From the NCBI RefSeq assembly GCF_009727955.1, contig NZ_WOBR01000003.1:118069-182068 (forward strand): a stretch of 64,000 nt of DNA. Reading direction: 5' to 3'. The notes below the pieces were generated by a model. That model was not told the origin of the DNA. It saw only the letters and a list, made by a program, of their open reading frames with translations, and did no database searches. This DNA comes from Aliivibrio fischeri. Lineage in GTDB: Bacteria > Pseudomonadota > Gammaproteobacteria > Enterobacterales > Vibrionaceae. Positions within the stretch are counted from its first letter, which is position 1; each line of letters opens with the position of its first letter. A program made the position numbers and the translations under genes. Of this stretch, positions 38,079-47,719 are shown piece by piece.

Positions 38079-39779
38079 TCACCACTCATTAATTAATAAG
38101 CGACTTTGGACGCCTTTGATTTGAAATCCCATTGCATCGAATACTTCTTCAAAATCTCTACATTGTTGCGGAATATTTGGTAAGGATAGCGTTGCTTCAT
38201 TAAAAAAGCGTTTCTGCTCACTTGGTGTTTGCCATGCTAATTGCCACCAATCCAAAATAGTTGATTTTGATTTCTCAAGTCTATCTCGTGAAGGCACTTT
38301 ATCACTTTTCTTTAAATTTAATGACTGACTCGAAGGTAATAGATTCCAATGATCATTATTTGGCCAATACGCAAAAGGTAAGCAATGATCAACATGATAT
38401 TCTCGCTTAAGTTTTGTTTGTCCCCAAACGCACCTAATCGAATATCCATCAGCTTGTAAGGCTTCTATTTTCGAGCGAACTCTATGAGTATCATGCTTTT
38501 TATCTAACCACATTAAACAGTCATGATACGTTTGTAGCGTTATATTGTTTTCTCTATTAGCTTCAAAACGCTGCATTTCAGATATCCACTGATTAACAAC
38601 TAATGGTTCAATCCAAGAATAATAAAGGCGAAAACACTCCCAAAGATTTTGCTTTAAAACAAACGAGCCAAAACTTTCAAAGAACGTCGGATCAAGAACA
38701 ATACTTGATTCCATTTTACGTCTCTTCGATGGTGCTAATGTTGAAAACTCTTTATTATTTTCTTTTAAAGTACCCGAATAAATAAATTTAATCGGTCCAT
38801 CTTTCATGGTTTTAATCGCAGCTTGAATCGCTTTTTGTAATGCTTCCGCTTCTTCGTTATAAAATACAGCACCAATAGCCAGATCATCCGCAGATAAATG
38901 CTTTAACTGCTCCCAACCATCTGCCGTTATAAACGCTAAACCTTTTTTGGTATTACTATTTTGTTGAATATTACCAACATCAATTAATCGTTTATAAGCC
39001 TTAATCCAATAAAGAGCGACTAAACCTAGTGGTATCGATACTTCTCCATCCGTTCGATCCATAACGCAGCCTGAGTGAGCATCTGCAATACGAAGTAGTA
39101 CACGAAGTAACGCTAATTTATAAGTCGAACTTTTACTATCATTAACAATAATGTGACGAACTTTATTAAGATCGCCTGAACCATCATCAGGTAAGCTCAT
39201 CACAACCGTTTGCCATTGAATAGCACCACGTTTTAAAGCATCAGATTCAATCTCAGTAACTAAGCGAGTATGTAAGCAAGCATCTTTTGCAAATTGAGCT
39301 AACTCATCAGAAGAACAAGAATATCCTTCCCTTCCATCAGAAAAGCCACCATGTCGTAAGCTAATGACTAAGCAACCATTAGGAGCTAATAAATTAGAAA
39401 GTTTTCGAAAAGCACGAGCTCTATATGATGGTGCGATATGCATCCATACCGCACTCACTAAAATAACATCAAAGCGCATACCTAACGCTTGAACACGGCT
39501 TAATTCAGGAAGTACATCATCGAGCCATTGAACCTGCTTTCCGGTATAGTTTTGACCTAGTTCACGCATTGATTTTGCAGGCTCAAGTGCGATGACAGAG
39601 CAGCCTTGCTCAGAAAACCACTTAGAATCACGTCCAACTCCAGCGCCAACATCTAAAACCTTATCCCCCGAACATGGCCAAAATGGCTTCCAACAGGCAT
39701 GAACATCTTCAAAATTAACCGAAGTATAATCTTGAAAAAGAGTTTCAGAATTTTGATTATAGAATTGAATATTATCCAT
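38079..39779 (-). CDS. SAM methyltransferase fused to HNH nuclease-like domain
   Basis: The 566-residue product has an N-terminal class I methyltransferase (VLDVGAGVGRDSKWF at about 41-55, then ALEP and VSAVWMHI). A helical middle part follows, then a C-terminal HNH-type segment YHVDHCLPFAYWPNNDHWNL LP (around 460-480) with KKSDKVPS. The zinc Cys pair often flanking HNH is missing. The methyltransferase lacks the NPPY/PC motifs of DNA methylases and looks like a small-molecule or RNA/protein type. The fusion is unusual and sits beside the restriction island in the same orientation, so a defence role is inferred. Confidence 0.75.
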   Translation of the reverse strand: MDNIQFYNQNSETLFQDYTSVNFEDVHACWKPFWPCSGDKVLDVGAGVGRDSKWFSEQGCSVIALEPAKSMRELGQNYTGKQVQWLDDVLPELSRVQALGMRFDVILVSAVWMHIAPSYRARAFRKLSNLLAPNGCLVISLRHGGFSDGREGYSCSSDELAQFAKDACLHTRLVTEIESDALKRGAIQWQTVVMSLPDDGSGDLNKVRHIIVNDSKSSTYKLALLRVLLRIADAHSGCVMDRTDGEVSIPLGLVALYWIKAYKRLIDVGNIQQNSNTKKGLAFITADGWEQLKHLSADDLAIGAVFYNEEAEALQKAIQAAIKTMKDGPIKFIYSGTLKENNKEFSTLAPSKRRKMESSIVLDPTFFESFGSFVLKQNLWECFRLYYSWIEPLVVNQWISEMQRFEANRENNITLQTYHDCLMWLDKKHDTHRVRSKIEALQADGYSIRCVWGQTKLKREYHVDHCLPFAYWPNNDHWNLLPSSQSLNLKKSDKVPSRDRLEKSKSTILDWWQLAWQTPSEQKRFFNEATLSLPNIPQQCRDFEEVFDAMGFQIKGVQSRLLINEW

Positions 39780-40008
39780 ATGCTTTGTTGAACTACCTTA
39801 ATTAACCAACGGAAAGCTTTGCTGTATCATGCCACATATAAGCGGGCATTAGTGCTTTAGTTTCCAAGTAATATTCACAAATACTATGTAAACAGAACCT
39901 ATCCCAAAATAATTAATAGTGCTACACAAAAGAACCGTACTTATAGTCTCTTTCATGCTATATTAAGTGGGCCAATTTAAAGTAAACTAACTTTCAAAGT
40001 TAGATCTA
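39780..40008. other. Gap before the methyltransferase-HNH gene
   Basis: About 230 bp between the methyltransferase-HNH start and the operon terminator. It should hold that gene's promoter; no ORF of note is seen. Confidence 0.4.
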
Positions 40009-40033
40009 AAAAGCCACCTCGTGTGGCTTTTCT
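40003..40033 (-). terminator. Terminator of the restriction operon
   Basis: 9-bp stem AAAAGCCAC/GTGGCTTTT (40009-40017 with 40023-40031) with T-run on the minus strand. It starts 3 bp after the stop of the LlaJI-type gene. Confidence 0.85.
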
Positions 40034-41317
40034 TTATTCATTCTTTGAAAATATTTCATTAGTCAAATTACTTAATTTTTCACCCTTAACATAAAATTCA
40101 AGTAACTCAATCGGGTCTTGATAATGACAATGAATTGTCCCATATTCATCTAAACAGTCTGTTGGTAATTTCACTTCAACCCCTCGACTAGCAATATGTG
40201 CTGATTTGAGTTTTGCATTGCAACCAGGGAATATGAAGTGATTGGACACTAAAGTTCCTTCACCTTCCAGCTGACGTACTGCTTGTTGGTAATAAAACTG
40301 TTTTACTAAATCAGGCCAGCCAGGCGCAGTTGCTGATGAACTTGCCTCATAGTATTTTGCATCTATAACTGCAAATCGGCGCTCATCAGAATGTTTAAGT
40401 ACTGTATCAGTTCGCTGGCCTTTTTGAGGCACAGAAATAAATTCCTCATTAACTGTTTGATACACAGGGACAGGTAATTTACTGTTTACTGCATATTTTC
40501 CAATTAAGCATTCATCAAGCATCGACTCCCAAAGGTTGTGAAATTTGCGAACCCCTATCAATATATAATTACTCTCATTTCCCTTTTTTTCTCTAAGATA
40601 TTTAATCAAGGCTTTTATCAAAAACATATCTCTTTCAGAATAACTAAGCTGCAATTGCCGTTCAAGATATGAAACCTTCGCTTCAATGCTCCTTATAGAG
40701 CTAACAAGAGATTCTACTTTCAAATCGAAATGAGAAAAAGCACCAAACCATAAAGTTCCATAATCTAACAGTAATTCTTTGATAATTTCTGCATGTATCT
40801 TTGCTGTTTCACAATATGTAAGATACCTAGCACGAGATGATTGCAACTCTAAATAAACAGAACCACCAGAAGCTGGATAAGATGAACTACGAGAGATAGT
40901 ACGGGACCAATTAACTTTACCAGAGTTAACAGTATTCTCTTTTACTCGACGGACGTATAACCCATTAGTTCGGTAATCATCGAGTAACGAGATCGCTAAA
41001 GAGAACTGCCTGCCGCCGATAACCTCATCGTTATTCTCTTGTGCATAAACACCACTATCTTTATCTTGATAATATTTAAGTAAAGCTTGAAGAAGATAGT
41101 AACCTGCGATGCCACCATCTTTAATTGAAGCAAGATGGTTACGAGGTAAAAATACAGCTAAACCATCGCTGTAAGATATAACACCGCAAAAATGTATCCT
41201 CTGCATATCAGGAGCAATAAGTCCTTGGTCACGTAATGCATCAATAACTGAACTAGGTATGGACGCATCCGTAAGAGAAATACGATCCGATAAGTAGAAA
41301 ATTTTATTCTGAGGCAT
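40034..41317 (-). CDS. LlaJI/McrC-type restriction endonuclease subunit
   Basis: The 427-residue product ends a five-gene operon. A PD-(D/E)xK core is seen near residues 300-322: GQRTDTVLKH (Asp), then RFAVIDAKYYE (Asp-Ala-Lys). The surroundings (FHNLWESMLDECLIG, WPDLVKQFYYQQAV) match the LlaJI/BsuMI YdjA group of nucleases, which work with a McrB-like motor. The N-terminal part contains VFLPRNHL and a conserved GGRQFSLA and may contact the motor. Its start overlaps the AAA+ gene by 14 bp, so the two are coupled. It should cut DNA when recruited by the motor. Confidence 0.85.
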   Translation of the reverse strand: MPQNKIFYLSDRISLTDASIPSSVIDALRDQGLIAPDMQRIHFCGVISYSDGLAVFLPRNHLASIKDGGIAGYYLLQALLKYYQDKDSGVYAQENNDEVIGGRQFSLAISLLDDYRTNGLYVRRVKENTVNSGKVNWSRTISRSSSYPASGGSVYLELQSSRARYLTYCETAKIHAEIIKELLLDYGTLWFGAFSHFDLKVESLVSSIRSIEAKVSYLERQLQLSYSERDMFLIKALIKYLREKKGNESNYILIGVRKFHNLWESMLDECLIGKYAVNSKLPVPVYQTVNEEFISVPQKGQRTDTVLKHSDERRFAVIDAKYYEASSSATAPGWPDLVKQFYYQQAVRQLEGEGTLVSNHFIFPGCNAKLKSAHIASRGVEVKLPTDCLDEYGTIHCHYQDPIELLEFYVKGEKLSNLTNEIFSKNE

Positions 41318-43325
41318 CTTTTACAGTCTCAGTAATTCCTAATTTTTGACCTTTCTCTGCAATTTTTTCTTCTATCTGTGAATTAAAAACTGCAGTATTT
41401 TTCCTAAAAGCACTCGATAACTTCCCGAACGTTTTGTATTTAGCTGAGAAAATTTTCTTTGGGCCTATATGACGTAAAACATCATCCCATAAGTAAACAA
41501 ACAGCTTTCCATTCAAAGTTTCTTTTGCTGTCAGGCTATTTTTCATTTCCCTTTTAGTTAAGAAAAATGGGCCAATTAGTCGGTCTTCAGCCACGTTGCA
41601 GTCAATTAAAGCATCATTAATAATCTTAGCTAGCTCCGCCCAAAAAATGTTATATTCACCATCGCTGGTGGCAATCTGAAAGTTATGATTAGGCACGTCA
41701 GGGTTAGAAAAGTCTATATCAATATATTGAAAGCTCCAACGACGTTTAAACGCTGCATCCATCGGCATGACCGCTTGATCACTACTGTTCATAGTGGCGA
41801 GTATCGATAGGTTAGCAGGTATTTCTAGCTGCAATAATTCAGGCGCACCTACTGAACTAAGTTGTTCATTAATATGCATAAGCATATCTGGGTCAGACGC
41901 ATCTATTTTATAAGTACTTTGACCATTCTTATCCCTATCTAAAAGTTGGAACAACTCGCCAAATACAGCTGCAGCAGGAGCTCGATTGATCTCTTCAATA
42001 ATTAAGCAGATATGTTTACTTGGATGGGATTTTGCTTCTATTAATGCCTTAGTAAACGGACCTTGGCGGAATTGATAAGCAACGTTGGATTTACCGTTTT
42101 CGTCTGTTGCCATGTTAGGTTTAAGAGCACCGACAAAATCACCGTATTGAGTGTCTGGATGAAAGACTGTTACGATGGTGTCGGCTCCTTCACACTCTAC
42201 ATTATGAATGTGGTGGCTCTTACCTGTTCCAGGTGCACCATAAAAAATTTTATTGGTCGCGCCTGTAAATGCGGGGGATGTATCGTCAAAGCGAAGCGAA
42301 GATCTAAAGAAAAACTCACCATTCTCTTTTTGAATAGACATGTTTTTCCAATGTACAGAAACAAGATCAGAAACCACTTCCACTAGCTCATCTGTATCGA
42401 GTAATCCTTTTTTAATATATACATACTTATACAGCGATGAATGATGAATAGGCACTTCAACATACTGACTATTACCCGACTCCTGTGAGCCGCTAAACAA
42501 AAATGCTTTATCTACAGTTCCCCAATCTGAATAACGGTCTGAATCTTTTGAGAAATAAGAATCGAGTAAGCCTTGCCATCCCAATGTAGATAAAATCTGA
42601 ACAATTAGCTCGTCTCCATTTTCAGCCTTAAATAAATATGGAACTGAGGTAGAGTAGTTTTCCATAAGAATTGCGTATGCGAGTGGAGCCTGAGAAAACG
42701 CATAGAGTAACTGTCCAAGTAGATCAGAACTCGCATTTGGAACAGGTATAGCTTGCAACAAAATTGATGACATGAAATCACTCTCTGAGCGATACTTCTT
42801 CCCTTTAGTTTTACCATCGTTAATAATATTTTTGCCGCCCATTCGATTAGAGCTATCTTTAAAAGCGCTAATGAAGTTAGCTTTACTATGTGAATCTAAA
42901 GTATTTAATACATGATTTGACGGTTGCTGGGTATTGATTAAATTTTCAAAGTCAGAAGCGGTGGGAACAGAATTTTTTACTTGAGAGAAAAGCCTCATAT
43001 AGTTGTTTAATAAAACAACTAAAGGTTGAAGTTTTACTGCATACAAGAAATATTGACTAGGGATATAACATTGATTAGTTGTCTTTGTTTTTTTGTTGTT
43101 AATCGTAACTAATGCATGTTGATCGAACATTTCTATGTCTATTGGAAGTTGGTTAAAAGCTTTTTTGACCTCATCATCAAATGTTATGTCGTCAAACATA
43201 AATCCATTTAACCACTGGTTATTATATCGGTTATTTTCTAACTCTTTATTGTCAGAGTCATTCTTAAACCAACTTCCGACAGTATTTATTCTTGAAAGCA
43301 TTACTTTCTTATCCCTAAAATTCAA
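41304..43325 (-). CDS. McrB-type AAA+ GTPase/ATPase (restriction motor)
   Basis: The 673-residue product has the McrB signature: Walker A KIFYGAPGTGKSHH near residue 360, HPDTQYGDFVGALKP, Walker B ICLIIEEINRAPAAAVFGEL near residue 440, sensor ATMNSSDQAVMPMDAAFKRRW. In McrBC this motor is a GTPase that translocates and activates the nuclease subunit; whether this one uses GTP or ATP is not certain. The N-terminal 330 residues lack a known DNA-binding domain and probably give specificity or partner contacts. It follows the 307-aa gene by 31 bp and overlaps the nuclease gene. Confidence 0.88.
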   Translation of the reverse strand: MNFRDKKVMLSRINTVGSWFKNDSDNKELENNRYNNQWLNGFMFDDITFDDEVKKAFNQLPIDIEMFDQHALVTINNKKTKTTNQCYIPSQYFLYAVKLQPLVVLLNNYMRLFSQVKNSVPTASDFENLINTQQPSNHVLNTLDSHSKANFISAFKDSSNRMGGKNIINDGKTKGKKYRSESDFMSSILLQAIPVPNASSDLLGQLLYAFSQAPLAYAILMENYSTSVPYLFKAENGDELIVQILSTLGWQGLLDSYFSKDSDRYSDWGTVDKAFLFSGSQESGNSQYVEVPIHHSSLYKYVYIKKGLLDTDELVEVVSDLVSVHWKNMSIQKENGEFFFRSSLRFDDTSPAFTGATNKIFYGAPGTGKSHHIHNVECEGADTIVTVFHPDTQYGDFVGALKPNMATDENGKSNVAYQFRQGPFTKALIEAKSHPSKHICLIIEEINRAPAAAVFGELFQLLDRDKNGQSTYKIDASDPDMLMHINEQLSSVGAPELLQLEIPANLSILATMNSSDQAVMPMDAAFKRRWSFQYIDIDFSNPDVPNHNFQIATSDGEYNIFWAELAKIINDALIDCNVAEDRLIGPFFLTKREMKNSLTAKETLNGKLFVYLWDDVLRHIGPKKIFSAKYKTFGKLSSAFRKNTAVFNSQIEEKIAEKGQKLGITETVKDASE

Positions 43326-43356
43326 TTACAACTACCCGTAGGTAGCTGTATAGAGG

Positions 43357-44280
43357 TTAATCGTGCTTAATCCAAAGACTACGTGAGATCTCTTGGCGTA
43401 GGTTTTCTATCAATTTCTTGTTGGTATCTGAAAACTGGCCGTTCTCAAACTCACCCATAAAAAACAGACATTCAGCTAACGGCCTTGATTGCTCTTCCGA
43501 CAGGTTACGCATAAGGGGGTGTTCATTATTAAGCGTGATAAAATGATCATCTTCATACCCCGGTTCCCATAGCGAACCATCACTTGTTTTAGCCAGACGA
43601 ACATCAATATCTTCGATCAGAGGAGCGACTATTCTGTAGTTACTCAAATGCTCTCCTCGACCAGAACAAAGGATACGAAAATCCAGTAAGCCATTAAAAA
43701 TAGCGACTAAAGCGTCACCAAATCCAGCTCTATAAATACCGTAGCGATCCGCAATAATATTGCCAAACATATCCGTATTAGCTGTACCAACCCTCTCACA
43801 ATCAGGAATCAAAGCGTAATGCGCTTTTACCGCTTCAGGCATAAAAATACGAGCATATTTTTTACCTTGGTGTTGAAGTGCCTCAGCAACTTTTTCAGTT
43901 AAGAAGGTGAACGCATCAAGCCCTAAGATGTCCGCTATTTCATAAGCCATACGAGTAATTTCAGAACGTTCTGGTAATTGCTCATTGAGCCAAGCTAGCA
44001 AGACGGAGTGCTTTTTCTTTAAGTCTCCCTTAGGGAGATCGGTCACTGCAACCTCAAAGGTACTTTCAAATTGCTCTTGATGGCTAAATGCCACAGCACT
44101 TGCCGCTAGCTGGTAAACGTAATCAGTAACGATATGATCTGATTCATTAAAAATTCGGTTGAACAAATCTATGGGGATAGGAATTGTCGTCTTCCAAAAA
44201 ATCAGGCCATCCACTCGATACTTCGGATTTTTATCATTCAAATAACGTTTAAAATCGGATAAATCATATTGGTAACTCAT
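43357..44280 (-). CDS. Unknown operon protein sharing the GHKL ATPase C-terminal domain
   Basis: The 307-residue product has a helical N-terminal part (about 1-155), a middle segment containing GTANTDMFGNIIADRYGIYR, and a C-terminal domain (about 236-307). That domain mirrors the last 89 residues of the adjacent ATPase: LWEP, TLN--HP, then GQFSDTNKK----LRQ-ISRSL. I recognise no catalytic motif or named family. The gene overlaps the ATPase stop by 4 bp (ATGA) and precedes the McrB gene by 31 bp. The shared domain suggests it binds the same partner as the ATPase, or pairs with it. Confidence 0.85.
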   Translation of the reverse strand: MSYQYDLSDFKRYLNDKNPKYRVDGLIFWKTTIPIPIDLFNRIFNESDHIVTDYVYQLAASAVAFSHQEQFESTFEVAVTDLPKGDLKKKHSVLLAWLNEQLPERSEITRMAYEIADILGLDAFTFLTEKVAEALQHQGKKYARIFMPEAVKAHYALIPDCERVGTANTDMFGNIIADRYGIYRAGFGDALVAIFNGLLDFRILCSGRGEHLSNYRIVAPLIEDIDVRLAKTSDGSLWEPGYEDDHFITLNNEHPLMRNLSEEQSRPLAECLFFMGEFENGQFSDTNKKLIENLRQEISRSLWIKHD

Positions 44281-45872
44281 TCATCTTCCTCCACATCAGG
44301 TAGCTCTATACTTAAATGGCGCAGTGTTTGACTTACCTTTTGGCGAAATCCATTCAACGTATGCTTGTTAGTATCAGAGAATTCACCGTGCTCAGCATTT
44401 GATAAACTCCACAGCAGCATATCGAGAGCTTTCATGGCCTCGACGTTATCCTTACAGACGTTATACATTTTGTGAAAATAAGGGTGAGACTTACCTAGCG
44501 TGACACATGTATTTCCTTCTTCATCACATGAAGGTTCCCATAAACAATCACCTAGTAATGATTCTTCCTCATGTACTCTCACGGCTTTGTCATCATATAC
44601 ACGAATGCCCTCAATCACGGTCGGTTTCATCTGATTTTGATTGCGAATTGTCACCGTGTCACCATCAACTTTAATTTCAGAGTTCTTGGTGTGCTTTTTA
44701 TGTTTATCAATCGCCTTATCTGCAGGGCCATGCGCACGTTTAGTATTAGCAGAAGTTAAGCGCTCTTGACCCTTCAACAACTCTTGACGCCAAGGAGCAA
44801 TAAGACGCTTTAGCTCTTCTCTCACTTCGACAGGAATAATGACTCGGCTCTTACGAAAATCAATACTGAACACATCATCGAGTTCATGGCTGAAATTCAG
44901 CTCAACTCTAAGTCGCGTGATCTTACTTTCTTTTTTATACATACGATGTGGCCAGCCATCGTGCCAGATAAGGCGACCTTCACGATAAATGTACAGCCCT
45001 TGATTATCTAGGCTATAGCGAACGTATTCTCGTTCATCTGCATCAAGTTCGTTTTGAGAGGGGATAACACCGCCTTTAACGGTAAAGTGAAGCTCTTTAT
45101 TACCAACTTCAATTGGTACTGGCCTCTCTTTCAAAATACGAGAGCGAGCACCGTCGGCATTACGATTCAAGTCAGCACAGAGAGGGTCCCAACCTTTTAA
45201 ATTGACAGCTGGGTTGTCTCCAACTTTCATTGAGATGGTTACTTCACCAGAGTCTAAGAACTTAAAGAATACAGCGCTTAACTCTAAAGAAAGCTCTTTA
45301 CCAAGAGACTTAATTTGATCGCGCATTTGCTTTTCACTGCCAGCTTTAACCAAACGGTCGATATTTTCCCAAATGATCATGGTACCGCTAGTTTCAGATA
45401 AATCGTTGAGTGCATCAAAGTAATCGTAATACTCATCTTCATCTGGAGTTTCTAGCTCCCAACGGTCTGACTTAATGATGTTATCAATGTCCCATGCTCG
45501 CCCGACATTGCAGCCATTTTGGTGAGATAACACGACAAGGCGGCGACAGAATGCAGTAGAAGCCGTTTTAAGCCCCATACCGAATTTACCCAATGATTTA
45601 GGGTTATCACGGCGTGGCGAGCCATAACGCATAGCATTTCGAAGTTGCTCTTCTGACATACCATCACCATTATCACTTATGATGACTCTAAACTCTCCAA
45701 ACATATATTGGAGCTCAACCTCTATGTGAGTGGCATTCGCTGCAATAGAGTTATCAATAATGTCGGCAAATGCAGCCTCTTTGTTATAACCGGTATCACG
45801 TAAACTCTCGACGAGTCGGGCCGCTGAGGGACGAAAGTCATCTTCTTCTGGTAGTTCTATTGTTTTATTCAT
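44277..45872 (-). CDS. MORC/MutL-like GHKL ATPase
   Basis: The 531-residue product has a Bergerat-fold ATPase: N box AAFADIIDNSIAANA (Asn41), G1 box ISDNGDGMS, and the lid/G2 SLGKFGMGLKTAS. A transducer-like middle part ends with SIDFRKSRVIIP and EVREELKRLIAPW. The catalytic Glu of GHKL ATPases (two turns before Asn) is Asp37 here. This lay-out matches the stand-alone MutL/MORC-type ATPases linked to restriction-modification systems, which clamp DNA on ATP binding. Last ~89 residues are shared with the neighbouring 307-aa protein. It overlaps the helicase gene by 4 bp. Confidence 0.86.
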   Translation of the reverse strand: MNKTIELPEEDDFRPSAARLVESLRDTGYNKEAAFADIIDNSIAANATHIEVELQYMFGEFRVIISDNGDGMSEEQLRNAMRYGSPRRDNPKSLGKFGMGLKTASTAFCRRLVVLSHQNGCNVGRAWDIDNIIKSDRWELETPDEDEYYDYFDALNDLSETSGTMIIWENIDRLVKAGSEKQMRDQIKSLGKELSLELSAVFFKFLDSGEVTISMKVGDNPAVNLKGWDPLCADLNRNADGARSRILKERPVPIEVGNKELHFTVKGGVIPSQNELDADEREYVRYSLDNQGLYIYREGRLIWHDGWPHRMYKKESKITRLRVELNFSHELDDVFSIDFRKSRVIIPVEVREELKRLIAPWRQELLKGQERLTSANTKRAHGPADKAIDKHKKHTKNSEIKVDGDTVTIRNQNQMKPTVIEGIRVYDDKAVRVHEEESLLGDCLWEPSCDEEGNTCVTLGKSHPYFHKMYNVCKDNVEAMKALDMLLWSLSNAEHGEFSDTNKHTLNGFRQKVSQTLRHLSIELPDVEEDE

Positions 45873-47719
45873 GAGCCTAGCGTTTCCAAATATTCAAGCA
45901 TAATCTGCTTATCTGTTTCTTTATCATCAGTGACCGAGACTACACGATCACTAAGCTGCTGTTTTAAGCGAATACGTTCATCAATTTTTTCTTCAATTGT
46001 ATCTGCATAGTACATGTAGTAGACATTCACTACGGATTTCTGGCCATTACGCCAAGCCCTTGCAGTCGCTTGCTCTTCGAGGGCAGGATTCCATTGACGA
46101 CAGTAATGAATCACATTCGTTGCAGCTGTAATATTTAACCCCATCCCAGCGGTTCTAGGATGCAGTAACAGAACATCAAAGCCTTTTGATGAAGAAAAGG
46201 TATCAATTAGTGATTGCCGTTCATCATTGGGTGTCCTACCATCAATAACACCACTCAGTATGCCATATCGCTCATTTATTGCACCCTGAATTAAATCAAT
46301 TATCTTTTGGAAAGTGGCAAAAATAATAACCTTCTCATTAGCTTGCACAATGTTATCCAACTGAAGCATAAGTAACTCAAATTTAGCACTATGCTTAATG
46401 AGAGAGCTGACATCATGAGTTAATGTGGGCTCAACCAAAGCTGGGTGAGCAGTAAATTGTTGGAGTTTATTTATCAATGGTAAAATCCCACCGCCGCCAC
46501 TTTCATTATCGCGCTGCATCTCTTCTATCAATGACTCGTATTTTACTTTTTCAGTTTCCCCCAAAGAAACAGCCGTGTGTATATCAAGCTTTTCTGGCAA
46601 TTGCTCTAACACATCTTTTTTCATTCTTCGTAAAGTAATTTGACGTAAGCTGCTTTCAAGCTCTTCCAAATTTTCATTAAGAGTTTCTAACAAATCAGAA
46701 TGTACATAACGACTCTTAAAGTCGTCTTGCTTCCCTAGAAACCCCTTAAATACAAGGTCGGTTAGCGCCCAAGCATCCATCAAGCTATTCTCTACAGGGG
46801 TCCCCGACATAGCTACAGTTACACCTAGATTCAATCGACGCGCGGACAGTGAACGACTGGATTTGGGATTCTTCAACATACTTGCTTCATCGAACAATGC
46901 GAGATCAAAATACATTTCTTCGAACATCGTAATATCCGATGACATTGTCGTGTAAGGAGTGATCACAACATTATGCTCATCAAAAGCAGAGGAAACCCCT
47001 CTGCGATACTTTCCATAGTGAAGGTATGGGATAATACTTGGAGCAAAAAACTGGAACTCTCTAACCCAGTTATCGAGTAAAGGGTTCGGAACCACAATAA
47101 GAATTTTACTATTGTGATTTTTCTCCAAAACATCACAACACAGTGCTATCACTTGTGCTGTTTTCCCTAACCCCATATCATCTGCAAGAATTGTCCCTAC
47201 GCCACTTTCAACACAAAAACTAAGCCAGTTAACTCCTTCTTCTTGGTACGGATATAGCGATTGTACAAACAATTTTTCATGATGAGCTTGCTTTTTCTTA
47301 CTCTCTCTAAGCTGTTCAATTAAATAATCAGGGAACTCATCAATCAAACCTTCTAAGCGCAAAGAACGGAGGAGTTTCATTAACTTAGATAACGGTAAAT
47401 CTCCAAAAGCAATAGCTAAGTATTCATAGATACGAGAGCTCACAAAATGCACTCTTCTACCAGTCGAGATAAAGTAACCATACTTAACTAATGCATTCGT
47501 TTGCTCTTCATCTAACCGCTGCCCTCGAAAAAACAACTTAAAATTAGGAGTTGGTTCTATTTCAAATTCAAAATGAACTTGAGCTGGACGTTTTGATATA
47601 ACCAAATTGACTTCAACATCATTTACAATGGCAGATAATTTACCAAGCTTAAACAAAAGCTCAGCTTCAACGTAATTATTATCTTGCATGACAACTCCAT
47701 TACATATTGTATAAGTCAT
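45869..47719 (-). CDS. SNF2-type DNA translocase/helicase
   Basis: The 616-residue product has an N-terminal region of about 150 residues, then LYPYQEEGVNWL, Walker A ADDMGLGKT (179-187), VVPNPLLDNWVREF, Walker B LFDEASMLKN (DEAS in place of DEAH, about 277-280), AMSGTPVENSLMDAW, and motifs V/VI PRTAGMGLN and QWNPALEEQATARAWRNGQ. These are SNF2/Swi2 family features, so it should be a dsDNA translocase rather than a strand-separating helicase. It is the first gene of the operon. Met at 47689 (GGAG upstream) is an alternative start to 47719. Confidence 0.88.
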   Translation of the reverse strand: MTYTICNGVVMQDNNYVEAELLFKLGKLSAIVNDVEVNLVISKRPAQVHFEFEIEPTPNFKLFFRGQRLDEEQTNALVKYGYFISTGRRVHFVSSRIYEYLAIAFGDLPLSKLMKLLRSLRLEGLIDEFPDYLIEQLRESKKKQAHHEKLFVQSLYPYQEEGVNWLSFCVESGVGTILADDMGLGKTAQVIALCCDVLEKNHNSKILIVVPNPLLDNWVREFQFFAPSIIPYLHYGKYRRGVSSAFDEHNVVITPYTTMSSDITMFEEMYFDLALFDEASMLKNPKSSRSLSARRLNLGVTVAMSGTPVENSLMDAWALTDLVFKGFLGKQDDFKSRYVHSDLLETLNENLEELESSLRQITLRRMKKDVLEQLPEKLDIHTAVSLGETEKVKYESLIEEMQRDNESGGGGILPLINKLQQFTAHPALVEPTLTHDVSSLIKHSAKFELLMLQLDNIVQANEKVIIFATFQKIIDLIQGAINERYGILSGVIDGRTPNDERQSLIDTFSSSKGFDVLLLHPRTAGMGLNITAATNVIHYCRQWNPALEEQATARAWRNGQKSVVNVYYMYYADTIEEKIDERIRLKQQLSDRVVSVTDDKETDKQIMLEYLETLGS

